A DNA stretch of 64,000 nt from Circinella umbellata. Lineage: Eukaryota > Mucoromycota > Mucoromycetes > Mucorales > Lichtheimiaceae. The position numbers and the translations under genes are program-made. Of this stretch, positions 1 through 12,800 are shown piece after piece. Under the pieces are notes generated by a model. It was not told the DNA's origin and did no database searches. It saw nothing but the letters and a program-made list of their open reading frames with translations. Position 1 is the first letter of the stretch; each line of letters starts with the position of its first letter. The stretch is from the NCBI GenBank assembly GCA_025093555.1, contig JAIWNF010000049.1:278077-342076 (forward strand), given 5' to 3'.

Positions 1-85
1 CATGACAGGGCATAATTGACTTAGTAACGCAAGTCATGACCTTGTATGTGTAACCACGTTCTTTTTTTTTTGATTCTTGGTGTAA

Positions 86-2340
86 ATGCAACCCCCTTTG
101 CCCCCTTTCTTTTCCACTTGTTCAAACCTTCATAACAGCCAAATGAACAGTTCCATACTACCCATCCAACCAGTGAATTTAAGGTTGTTTGAACAACGCT
201 ATCAACAGATTCAAAACACCATTAACAATGGCACACATCACCAACTCATTCAGGATGTAACTTTGGCTATAGATGACGTATTTCAATCGCAATTACTTGT
301 ACTTCTCGACATTAGGGCGTATGCTTATGCAATGGAAGGTCATTATCAATTAGCCTGTGCCGATGCGGAGCAAATGATAAAACATGCACCACTCCTTTCG
401 TCAGGATATGTGCGACAAGGCATTGTTCTTTCCATGTATGGTCGACAAGATAAAGCTATTGAAAAATTCGATTATGCCTTACAGCTTGCTGATATAAGCA
501 GCCGCAATAATATTGAACAGCAAGAAGATATTAAACGATTAAATGCTTGTAAAACTGCAGCAATATTGTTAAATGAAAGTCGTATTGACTTCATCGCCAG
601 ACTACCAGTAGAAATTGTGAACAATATTATTACCTTGTTGCCAAAAAGTTCCAAGGTGTCATGTATGCATGTAACGCGAATTTGGGCTCAGCGAACGCTG
701 GATTGCGCTAGTGCATGGAAAACCTTCTCAGCTGACGGTAATCGGGTAGACAATCAAGTTGCTGCGAAGACCGAGCACATTGCAGGTCATATTGAGAAGC
801 TTAGAATTAATACGTCGAATAAAATGGTACGCTCAAAGTACATTCAGTGCATGAGAAATGGTTTATTCAAAAGATTACACTCTCTTACATTAACAGGTAG
901 TAATAGCAATAACACCAATTATATGCGGGATGAGTTTTATTTCCTAACTTAATGGTATTGATCAGCATATTAATCTATTGTCATATAGGGTGCTGTACAG
1001 AAAACTTACGACCCAGTGCTTTTGCTTTATCAACAGCTCTTTGGCAAACAAGAACCACCCTCAGATGCTTCGAAATTCACATAGATGATGACTTTAATAA
1101 AATCACTTTAGCAGATATACTATTGGTATGTGATAAAGTGACCGATCTTACCTATATAACACATAATACTCTAGTTGATGTACGGGATCAAGATTTATCA
1201 GCACTTCACAATGAAAATTTACCACTTTTAAGTTTGGAAATCAAATCATCCAATATTACCAAACAAACCGTCAAAACTGTTCTACAAAGGTATACCCAAT
1301 TACGACGTCTAGTCATTAATGGGTGTGATAGTTCAGCAATTGATCCAATCGATCAATATGCGACAAGTAGCCTTGAGATATTAGGTTTTAATAGCCGGAA
1401 TATTCCAAAATTATCATCATCATCACAACAACAGCAGCATCAACAGCAGCATCACCATGTCTACCAACAGTCGATATCATCAACTGGCATGCGAAAAATC
1501 TATGCAATGAATAATGATCAGAGACGGATTGTGCACATTTCAACATTCTTTCCAATTATTTATAAAAATCGAAAAACTCTCGAAACTGTTTCTGTATGTC
1601 TATCAGATTTGACACGCGATGAAGCCCAGGAAATTATATCAACTTATGACGACTTTCGGCTTGAGAATGTGGTTGATATTACTTTTTGGTCAACACCTCG
1701 AATGCAACGTCTTTTATTACAATCTATTCCTGGAACAATCACTACATTAAAGCATGTAACTATTAGATATTCAGAAGATGCGAGCGATATCTATAGAGCT
1801 CTCTTACGTTTACCACCACTCGAAACACTTCGGATTTTATCTGTAGATACAACTGGATTGGAGAAACAATGTATTATTGAACTATTCGAACAATACGCTC
1901 GACTTTCTGAGAGTTCATGTGGGTCATCGTTGAAAACCGTCTCATTATGGCATGGAGACTTGGTAGATGATACTGTTTTAAACGTGTTGGGAGATATCAA
2001 AACATTACATCACGTCACATTGTGGGATTTACACGGTGTTACTACACAAGGTCTTCATGACTTGATGAAAAAGTTACATAACCAGCTGACATGCATCGAC
2101 ATCAAGGCAATGAGTGCTGTTACAGATAATGTTATTTCTGAACTAGGTGGTTCAAAGACTTTGACAACCATTGGATTGGATGGGTTGCCAAAAGTGACAA
2201 ATCGAGGTATACGGGCACTGGTTGACAAAAGATCGACGATCCCAAAATTATCTAGTCTTACAATTACAAATTGTTCCTTAGTTACTGAGGAATGTATTCA
2301 ATACGCAAATCATAAAATTGATGGAGTTGCTCGTACATAA
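86..2340 (+). CDS. TPR + F-box + LRR protein (Dia2/Pof3-like)
   Basis: Two exons, 86..896 and 989..2340, give 720 aa. The 92-nt intron (GTAGTA...ATATAG, phase 1) skips the in-frame TAA at 950-952. The N-terminal third has TPR-like helices (about residues 75-135, with A-Y-A-x-x-x-G-x-Y and G-R-x-x-x-A-I-x-x-F patterns). An F-box follows at about 170-215 (RLPVEIVNNIITLLP, then W of the RIWAQR turn). The rest is made of leucine-rich repeats of the LxxLxIxxCxxVT type. TPR, then F-box, then LRR is the architecture of the SCF adaptors Dia2 (budding yeast) and Pof3 (fission yeast), which recruit substrates to Skp1-cullin ligases; such proteins are abundant in Mucorales. The substrate cannot be told. 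A polyQ/H stretch lies near 1420-1460. Met at 143 is an alternative start, because the first 19 residues are Pro-rich and unconserved in look. Confidence 0.8.
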
Positions 2341-3967
2341 AGTGATAATAATATAGTAATACAAATAGCGATAACATTAGTCATTGTGATAAATCGTACA
2401 AAGAAACGTCAAAATAGTTTTTTTTATATTTATTTGGTTTCTTGTTACCAACATAAAAGCTCGATAATTATATAGCTTATTAGACGTGCATGTGATTTTT
2501 TTTCACGTTTATTACATTAGAAGAGGATAATAAAAGTAACTATATATTCCATTGTTTTTTATTATTAACTCTTTTTTATTCGTGTATGATACATGACTAG
2601 AAATGTAATTGATTGATAAAATAAAAATCACGGAATGTTCGGAAATAATAATGTGCTATAATATAAATTTTTACGATTTTTCATATGCGTGTAGGCTATA
2701 GGTGATGGATAATAAACATAAAGAAGTTCACTGTTATTCGAACAAGTAATAGTTACCATAGAGTCCAAGTGAACTCTTTTCTTGCATGTATTGATCAAGT
2801 TTATGTACTCTACATAGGGCGACTGGAATCCTATAAGAGGGAAGCTTTATAATTGTGTAAAACAACCATCCACTAATACCGTCAGTACCATCATTGGTCA
2901 GCAACGAGCTCACTGTCCTGTCTTCATTATTAAGACAGCTTTCTGTGAACTGTGTGTATGATATTGTTGAGGTAATACCCTTTAGCATAAATTTGTATCA
3001 GCCTTGGATGACATTGAAATATATTCTATAATAACAGCTTTTGAGGTGCGAGGAACAGCAACAGCAACATAAACAGAAACGATTCTTTTTTTTCATTTGA
3101 CACCACCCGAAAAACAAAATATTCGACTATCTCAGAATTATTAGGCATCACCCAACAGTACGTAATAATAACAAGATGTAGTACAATTGAAATTGCTTGA
3201 CTTCGAAACCGTGATACTTTTATGGCAAATCATCCACTTTCATAACCAAAATATACCAAGATGCTGATCAGTAATAAAATTTATGGAATTGAGGATAAAT
3301 AAGATACCAGCTACGTGTATGTTGTTATTAAACATCAGATATCCACAGGCTAGAAAATGTCAAGGTCAACTAAATAAATTGTGTTGATAGCAATTTCATT
3401 AATAGCCCTGGCAATTCTTCAAGTAGGTTGGCATCAAATTCGAAAGACTTAATTAATATATCAAATTGTGGTGCAAAAGAAGTAAATGAATAAGCTAATT
3501 AAGATATCATAAGTAGTTATGAGTTGACATTATCCATGAAAAATAATATATATATGAACAGATAGATTAAGAGGTGCTACTATTGTTTAATGCTTCTACA
3601 TAATCTACCAGTTTATTGTTATCAATTATATAATATGATTGCATGTGTAACGCAATAAAACAGATTAGCATAAGGTTTCGTGCGTCTAACCATGCTGATC
3701 ATTTTCTTGCCAAGGCACATGAATTCAGTTGACTGAGATTTAAAAAAAACTAGTTCCAAATGAAGTTTGGCAGAGCGTGTTTTAGGCGAATCGGCATTCC
3801 CCTTTTCCCCAGTTACACTAGTTTTCTTTTGTCGTCTATTTTTTACATTATATTATATTATTGGTAGTTTTAGCTCTACTACCTACTGCTTTTTTTTTCC
3901 ACCCCTCTCTCTCTTCTTCCTTCCTCTTCTATCACCATTCTCTTTTTTTCTATAATAGGATGCAAAT
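2341..3967. other. intergenic, no supported gene
   Basis: AT-rich spacer between the F-box gene and the Rab GAP gene. The only protein-like stretch is an 84-codon minus-strand ORF at 2734..2988, with no recognisable domain and no obvious partner exons; I do not call it. A pyrimidine-rich tract at 3885-3957 lies just before the Rab GAP start and looks like its promoter or 5' leader. Confidence 0.5.
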
Positions 3968-6900
3968 ATGACCAATCCATCCACTGATCCAGCATTCAAC
4001 ATATTTACTCTTCCGACCAATGTCGAGTCCTTTATTAGTCCATTTTGGGAAACTTTACAAGAGAACAACCATTTTTTATTACAGCGGATAAAAACACGTA
4101 GAAGTTCCATTATGCGTAATGTTCTAGGCACTGTGCAAAATGTGTAAACTATTTTTATTTTTATTTTTGTGTTCCGGGGAAGAATAAATAAAAACAATGT
4201 CATATATACATGTTACTTTTTTTTTTAAATTGACCAAAGATATATAAATATATATATTATAAATATTAATGTATAGTCTTGACACTAAGCAATCACCTTA
4301 TCGTATTCTTTATCGACGTGCTGATGGAACTTGTCTTCAAATTGCAGTTGGTGAAACAGAAAAGCAAACAGATCTTTCCTGGCGTTGGATCGAAGGTATT
4401 TTCTCTTATATATCATGCATGCTTCTTTTTTTGAAAGAAACCTTCTCAACTTTCTGAAACAACTTTTTTCTTAACACAATTGATTATTGTTATTATTATG
4501 ATCATCGGGGAAAAAGCCAATTTGGTACCTCCTTTGGATGTTTTAGAAGACGCCGAAAGAGAAGAATTTATTGCTACCAAAATTAACTCGATTGTAACAC
4601 GAAGAGGTATATATATATATATATAGCTCTATACATTGTTATGGGTTTGGTGAGGGAAAACGAACAAGATAACATTAAACCTAATCATGCAAATTTTTAA
4701 ATGTATATGCAGATGCTGGAACGGATGAAATCTCGACTGATGAAAAACTACGAACTGCATCACGAAGTTTTCGTCAAACTTTCAATGTTCCTGTGACTGA
4801 ACGTCTTGTAAACTGTAAGTTTATAATTGTAAATTCTGATTTATCATGAAGTTCTAGATAATTAAGAGAAGCGTGTGTGCATAAAATTTTTTATAGACTA
4901 TTCATGCGCATATTATACCAATCGATTTACAAGTCAAGGATGGCTTTATATTAGTGAGAATTATGTTGCGTTTTATTCTTATTTGTTGGGTTATGAAACG
5001 AAATTATTAGTGGAATTAAAGGCTATTCAAGATATTCGAAAAGAAAAATCAAAAAAAGGTGTATTTTCGGATGCGATAAAATTAGTCATGAAAGATAAAA
5101 CAGAGGTATTGAAAGGGCGGGTAAAATAAAGGAAAAGCGTATGGGAATAATATATACATTGGAATAAGAAAACAAAGGGGCTGACGATTTTCTTTTTATA
5201 TCTTGCAGCATTTTTTCTCTAATTTATTTAAAAGGGATCAGGTAAGAAGTGTGAAAAGGAGGTCGAGGTGGAGTGAAACAAATGGATCCTATGATCATTA
5301 CTACTTTCGGATTTATTACTTAATGCACGGACATCTTGTTTCCATGGCAACATTTTATTAATTATGTATTATATAAAAAAAAATTAGGTTTATGATATAT
5401 TAGTCCAGTTGACAGGCTTAGCAATGCAACGCGTCTTGAAGAGTACAGCATTAGAACAATCACCTGGTGGTGATATTTCAATCGATATTCGTGACAGTGA
5501 TATTGACGCAGCAAGCGATAAAGATTCCACACTTGGAAAATCAGTATCTGGATCATCTGCATTACCAGCAAGTGAACTGCGTAAAATGATGCAACCTTTA
5601 AGAATGGATTTAGCAGCACAAAAACGGGATGAACGATTTCGTGCACGATTCCACTTACCAACAACAGAACAACTTTTGATGAATGTTACCGCAGCCCATT
5701 TTATTGAAACGGAAGAAGGAGATGAGAAACGAATTGAAGGTCGAATGTGCCTCTCTGAAGCTTTTTTGACATTCAGCTCAACTGAGAAAGGACAATATTA
5801 TGAAGCAGTTATACCTTTGTATACAATTCGTCGAGTGGAAAAATTGAATGATAAGAACCATCCTTTTTCGATAAAGTTTGTTAACTGGCACCAAGCTCAT
5901 ACACAGTTTCGTCTCAATGTGTAAGCCCTCTAGTTATTTTGTGTGTGTGTGCGGGGGGGGGGGGTTTCGTTATTTTTAAAAATATTTGTAAGTCTATGTC
6001 TATGTGTAATTTCGGAATTGCTTATTGTACGAGATGGGTGCGACATGCTTTTTCTTCTATGCAATTTTAGTACCAAGCAACAATATGAAGAATTTTCGAA
6101 TCGATTAACAGTCAACTTACGTAAACAAATTAAATATATGAAGATGCTCAAAAAGTTCTTGGCTACTTGTCCATCTGAACTTGTCGTGGCTGATAAGACA
6201 AATGAAGAAATCGATCAATCACCTGGTGGACTTGGTCTTACTTTTGGTTTCCCCGGCGACCCGAAAAAACTTAAAGATAAGAGCAAGATGAAATTATGGA
6301 AAAAATACTTCAATGGTAAAAAAAAAAGAGGAGAAAGCGGTAATAAAAATTATTGAAAATACATTAATAATAACCAATTGGATAAAAAAAAATTGCAATA
6401 GAATACGGACGAAATTTAACAGTTGTCAAAACTGCTCAATTTGGTCGATTGGTACGCGTAGGTCTACCTAATCGATTACGTGGTGAAATATGGGAAACAT
6501 GTTCTGGTTCTATTCATCAACGATTTATGAATCAAGGACTTTATCATAGAATTCTTGAAGAAAATAAGGACAAGACATCATTAAGTTTGGAAGAAATTGA
6601 AAAAGATTTAAATAGGTAAAACAAAAATTGAGAAGATAGTAGAGGTAGTTGGTGCTGGTACAAACACGTAATGTAAGAAATTAAAACAAGGGAGTAAATT
6701 CTTAGATCCTTGCCTGAATACTCTGCATATCAGACACCTCAAGGAATAGATAGCTTACGTAGGGTGCTAAGTGCTTATTCTTGGAAGGACCCGGAACTTG
6801 GTTATTGTCAAGCTATGAATATTGTTACCTCAGCTATCTTAATGTAATAATATATCATTTAACAAACTAAGTAATTTATTCTACTACTATTTTTACTAAC

Positions 6901-9229
6901 ATTTATATATAAACTAGTTATATGAGCGAGGAGCAAGCTTTTTATACACTTAGCGTCCTTTGTGATGATATGCTACCTGGATACTACAGCACGTCCATGT
7001 ATGGTGCACTATTAGATCAAATCATTTTTGAGCATTTGTTAGAAAGCACAATGCCTGTATTATTTAACCATTTCAAAAAGACGGATATCCAACTATCAGT
7101 TGCTTGCTTACCCTGGTTCTTAAGCCTCTATATCAACTCAATGCCTCTGTTATTTGCTTTCCGTGTCCTTGATTGTTTCTTTATGGATGGTCCCAAAATT
7201 TTATTTCAAATTGGGTATGCAGATGTAAAAGATTTTGTAGAAAAGTAGGGGAATACACGTATTACAAAACATGTTGCTAATTCAATCTATACATGCGTAT
7301 ATATATATATATATATATCTGTCTATGCAACAACAGTTTAGGTATGTTATTACATTATACACTTTTATTATGTGATTGTCATATAGAAAAGAGCTAACAG
7401 AAGAAATGATATATGTAAAAAAAAGCCATTCTCAAGATTAACGGTGATGATTTGATGCGAACATCGGATGATGGGGCTTTTATTAATGTTCTTAAAAAAT
7501 ACTTTAACTCATTACACGAACCATTATATCCTGACTCTGAGAATGTGAAAGCACGAACATTAACTGTAAGTGAAAAAAATTTGGATTGAAAGACTCGCAA
7601 CAAACTAACATTTTCATTTTTTGACACACATATAGAAATTCAATGAATTGTTGTTGGTCGCTTATCGTGAGTTCAGCAGTATCACTGACGAAAAGGTTCG
7701 AGAACTTCGACAAACCCATCAACTCAAAGTGGTAGCTGGTATTGAATCATTTGCCAAACGATCCACCGTTCGTAATATCGATGAAACTGCTGGATTTTCA
7801 AAAGAAGAAATGGGTATTTTGTATGATAAATTTTATAATGTCTTATATTATCGTCAACAAAAAAATCAGCAACAACAGCAACAATCCAAAGGCGATAGAA
7901 TGGATTATTCCGAATTTGAAAAGTTCATCGGATCATTGGCAAGTTGGGCCAGATTTTCACGTTCGAATAATAACAGTCATCATCATTCGAATGATCAAGA
8001 TGAAAGACAATCCAAGGTGGGGAAAACATTTATGGTTCGCCTATTCAAGAAATTTGATAAAGGTGAACAAGGCAGTGTCAATTTTCAGGTAAGAGCCTCT
8101 GAAATAATACGCAATTAAAAGAAAAAAATAAACAAACTTCAATTAATGGAGTCTATCTGACCAATCTAACATATATACATAGGATGCCATTATTGGTCTT
8201 GGTTCAATCCTTAAAGGAAACCATAACGATCAAATATCGTTGTTCTTTGAATTACATGATGTGGATAAGGATGATTATTTAAATCGAGATGAATTATTAC
8301 AATTTTCTGAAACGTTACTATGGGTATTCCGTGATACAGCTGATGACGATGATGGACAACATTTAGGTGCTGTATCATCGTTCTTACGTAACGCATTTGA
8401 GTATTCTGAAGTGAAAGAAGAAGGGTCAGAAGAAAAATTCCTTTCCCTTGCTTCATTAAGGTAAATTCAAATCTTTCTTCCCGCTCTTCCCGGTTTTGTT
8501 CCGCTCGGAATAATCGGGTGTTTCTTACCGAGATGTTTCCTTTCTTATTTATATTTATACATGACCAAAAAAAAGCGTTCGTTTTTTTTAATACATGATT
8601 TTAACTCTTTTTTTGTCATTAGAATGCTTGTATTGGCAGATGAAGTGCTCGAAAACTTTTTCGAACATGAATTTTCCGACTCGTTTCAACTGGTTGAAAA
8701 GACAATTGAAAAGCAACGTAGTCTGGGCAGAGAAATCTTCGATAGTCTTTTTGCCACTGGCGTCAAATTTGCAAATAGTCGACCCAAGTTGTCACCTGTT
8801 ACAGTTTCATCCCCAACTAGCGCTGCATCCATATCTACATTGTCTTCCTCCCCCCAAGTTACCAAAAACGAACGAAACTCAACGGAACAATCGGGATCAT
8901 CCACAGCATCAACACTGTCATCATTATCATCATCAACGGCCCCCAGCCCCAACAATAATAATAAGACGGAAACTTCGGTCACAACTGAGCATGATGATGG
9001 TGATGAGACACAACCTTCCCAACAACAGCAAAAAGAAAAAGAACAACCAAAAGAGGAAAAGAAGGAAGAACTCAAAAATAATAATGATAATGATAATGAT
9101 ATAACAATTATACATCAAAATGACGATAATGGTGAAGATGACGATGATTCGGATGACGATGAGGGAGGAGATGTATTGGAAGAAGTGGATAGGTTACTCA
9201 AAGAATATGGAGACGATGATGACAATTAA
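3968..9229 (+). CDS. Rab GTPase-activating protein, TBC1D8/TBC1D9 family (GRAM-GRAM-TBC-EF hand)
   Basis: Sixteen exons: 3968..4143, 4277..4395, 4517..4606, 4713..4814, 4897..5105, 5209..5241, 5388..5920, 6071..6315, 6402..6615, 6706..6843, 6918..7214, 7337..7341, 7426..7565, 7636..8088, 8183..8460, 8623..9229. They sum to 3639 nt (1212 aa). Domains in order: GRAM (about 170-230), second GRAM (about 330-420), TBC (about 515-720) and a canonical EF-hand loop at 944-955 ([12 protein letters not shown]). Both TBC catalytic fingers are present: Arg574 in IEKDLNR and Gln609 in YCQ, so it should stimulate GTP hydrolysis on a Rab. The order matches metazoan TBC1D9 from the first exon (LGTVQNVLD, PYRILY). 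Exon 12 is only 5 nt and is needed to keep frame and the conserved G-L-A-I-L-K. The C-terminus (about 1060-1212) is S/T/Q/N-rich and then highly acidic. The Rab target is unknown. Confidence 0.9.
7337..7341 (+). other. 5-nt microexon of the TBC gene
   Basis: The exon TTTAG is flanked by CAACAACAG upstream and GTATGT downstream. The upstream exon ends with GG and the downstream exon starts CC. Including it gives G-L-A in frame; no other acceptor joins 7214 to 7426 in frame. A CTAAC branch site (about 7394) lies in the following intron. Confidence 0.8.
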
Positions 9230-9863
9230 GCTTTTTTTTTTTTGACCCACTTCCCCACCCTATAATTTTATCTCAAATTAAATTTAAAGCATATATACAT
9301 TTATAATTCAGGTCACGTAAAAAAAATTAGATGAAAAAGAGAGGTGAAATATGGTTGTTAATGTTCTAAATAGTAGTAAGCTCCGGTTATACAATCTTAA
9401 ATTTTACACTAGGATTCCCCTTTTCTTCTCTTCTTTTTACTTTTTTTTTTATAGTAACTCTTCCCCCTTCATTTTTTCTAAAGATTTCTTTTTCATCACA
9501 CCCGTTCCTTTCCCTACCCGTTTAATTGGCCTTTTCTCTCCTCTCCCCCTTGGTTTTTTATTATACTTTTTTTTGCCGGGACAATTGCAATATTTTGTGC
9601 TTATTTATTTTTTATAAAGTGGCTGGTATTTTTAGTGTAATATTATTTAAAAAGAGAATAATTATTAATACCTTTCACGCAATACATTATATCGAACAAT
9701 TATTTATACAGAAAAAAAAAACATTACAGATAACAACAGGCTTTGTAGCTCTCCCCTATTAGCCTGTTTTTTTCTTCTGCTTTTTCTCTTTTTTTTTTTC
9801 TTTGTTGCATTCCTACTCTCTCCTGTTTTTCTCTTTCCCTTTTAATATCTTAACTCTTACTAC
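9230..9863. other. intergenic, T-rich promoter region
   Basis: The spacer between the Rab GAP and the Rho GEF is dominated by T and pyrimidine tracts (9418-9510, 9760-9840), typical of promoters and 5' leaders in these genomes. Small ORFs here are low-complexity F/L/Y strings and are not genes. Confidence 0.6.
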
Positions 9864-12800
9864 ATGACATTTTCTCAAACTCCACCATCACCACCAACTC
9901 ATTATTTTCATAAAGATAAATCAGAAACATATGACGAAGTAGCAGCACAAAGAAAAACAAGTGCAAGATGGCTAAGTGGAACCAATAATAGTTTATTTCG
10001 AGCATTAGGACGTCGTTCAACTACTACTACTTCCACGGCAACAGCAACACAAACAGCAATTTCCCAACCACGCCATTCGTTACAACCAAAGACAGCCCCA
10101 TTAAATAGTATACAAGAAGAACATAAAGGACGCTGGGAAAAAGTCATATTTACTGAACAGCTTGAATCGCGAGTCATTGAAAGTAATAATTATAATAAAA
10201 AAGCAAGCTCATTAGAAAAAGGAACATATATAACCACGCCTGCTACGCGAACAGGTACCTCAAAAAAAGAACAATATTTATTTGCGTTCTTTTTTTTTCT
10301 TTTCTTTTCTTCCTTTTTTAATTTTTTTTTTAAAAAATAATATAGGCAAAGGTCTAGATTCTGGGCAAACTAATTTCAATAGCAACAACACCAACGCCAC
10401 ATCTTTAACCGAGCCACAACAAGGAGTAACAGCAGGGATGTACGATAATACTATTGTAACGACGACATATTCAGCTTATTTATCTGTTGCTGCTCGTGAA
10501 CTTCGAAAACGAATTGTCCTGGTCGACAGAGTTAAAAACGGTATTGAATACAAGAATGTTTTTGATGGACGAGAAGCAGTGGTAAAGAAAGCACCTACAA
10601 TACGATACTTATAATAAGATGGCGAAAATTAAAAGCTGAAAATTTATTTTACTATAGGATAAACTTGTTAATATGATCAATGAACCAAAAAATCGAAATA
10701 CTGCATTGCGATTAGGACGAGCACTAGGAGCACAACGTTTTTTTCACGATGTTAATTATGAAAATCGACTTATTGATACGGATACAGAAATATACCAATT
10801 TTATGATGACAATGAGTATTACAGTTCTCATAGCGATACTAGCAGTGCCATTCTTTCAGCAGGCACGATGACAACAGCCAGTAGTAATATAAGTGACTTA
10901 TCTTCTGTAACCATGTTACGTGATGCAGATGCTATTGCTGCTGCGGTTGTTGCTGGTACAACAACCAATGTAAATTTTGTCCGCGATGATGATGATGATA
11001 TACCCAGAGTAGAGGATGACGACGATGAACACGAGCATGCGGTAACAACAGCAACAGGAATCCCATTACCTAATGGTATATTTACTGATTTGACACATTG
11101 TTATGTACCAACGTGCATTGGACGGAAACCTTGTTATAGTTTTGCGTGTCCTAAACGAGAGGTAGTAAATAGAACAAAAATTATGATTATTGACATTATT
11201 ACTATTGGTATCATATTTTATAGTATGGTTAGAGGTTCAGATAAGTGCCGTTAATCATTTTATTTTATTTTTATATTGCTGTGCTTTTATTATGTAGAAA
11301 TTACGACGGAGACAACGACCGGATAGTATCGATCAACGTTTGGCCCGTTCGACAACTCATGCTTATTTACGACAGCAAGAACAACAATTATGGTCAAATG
11401 TTGTTCCACAGCATATATCCATGGCTGTCACACAGAGCGAACGAAAACGACAAGAAACCATTTTTGAATTAGTGTATACAGAAGATGATTTTGTTAAAGA
11501 TCTTGAATATGTCAATCAAGTAAAGCATTACACTTTTTTTTATAATATACGTTATTGGGGGAAGGGAAAAAGGAGAAAAGAAAGTAGTTGGGGAGGAAAA
11601 AAATAAGTCATATAGTTTATTTTTTATTTTTTAAATAACCATGAAAATAACAAAAATTGAATATTATAGATGTGGATTCAACCATTGCGTAAAAAAAATA
11701 TAATACCTGTGGAACGAAAAGAAGAGTTTATTGAAAAGGTCTTTTGCAACATTATGGCGATTCATGAAGTGAACTTGAGATTTTTATCAGCACTACGTGT
11801 ACGACAAAAAGAGAATCCGATGGTTGCACAAATTGGCGATGTAGTACTAGACTTTGTTGTCGAATTAGAACCTTTTCTTTTATATGGTGCTCGACAACAT
11901 GAAGCAAAATATATAGTTGATACTGAACGTGTAATGAATTCAAAATTTGCAACATTTGCAGAGGTAAGAGAAACATATTATTTATTTATTATTATTGTGT
12001 TAGATTACACACAAAAGCAGTAAGCTGCATGAAAAAAAAAACCGCTATTACTTTTGTGTTACAAAGCTGAGTGAATTAATTCTATATTTAACTTTCATTT
12101 CATTAATTACTTAGCAAACTGAAAGACATCCATCTTCTTATCGTCTTGAACTGGATGGTTATCTAAGTAAACCTACAGCTCGATTGGGTCGATACACTTT
12201 ACTTTTGGATAATGTTCTGAAATATACACCAGAAGATGAAGATCACCCTGACCGTATCAATATTCCAAAAGCGACAAATATCATAAAACAGTTTTTGACT
12301 CGAGTCAATGAAGAGAATGGTAAGGCGAAAAATCGATTTGATCTGGATCGTATCAGCCAAAAATTACTGTTTAGACACGATAAAATGGTAAGTTTTTTTA
12401 ATGTTTTATAATATATTATGTAAGATAAAGCTTACTTTCCTCATACACACATATCAAAATAGGATTTACATTTATCAGATAAAAATCGCAAATTCATTAA
12501 ACAAGTTAAATTACGGAAGACAGCAAGTCCTGATGCATCAGAATACCATTTACTCTTATTTGATCATTACCTTGTTATTACCAAAGTTAAATTTATTAAT
12601 CGACATGAGCGCTACGTTGTCAAAAGAAAGGTAAAAAAATGGTATAAATGAAAGAGAAAGTAACAGAAAGATAAAAACGAAAATTTAATAAATAATTCAA
12701 CATCTTGGTGTTCTTATTAACATTGTTAATAATAAATGGAAATATATAGCCGATTCCCCTGGAACTACTTGAGGTGACATTGCAAGGTAATTCTACAAAA

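Noticed and set aside
3767..3955. 62-codon ORF before the Rab GAP start
   Set aside because: It starts with TTG and encodes low-complexity F/L/S; the real first exon begins at 3968.
8686..9118. Minus-strand ORFs opposite the last Rab GAP exon
   Set aside because: They are the reverse complement of S/T/Q/D-rich coding repeats; no independent motif.
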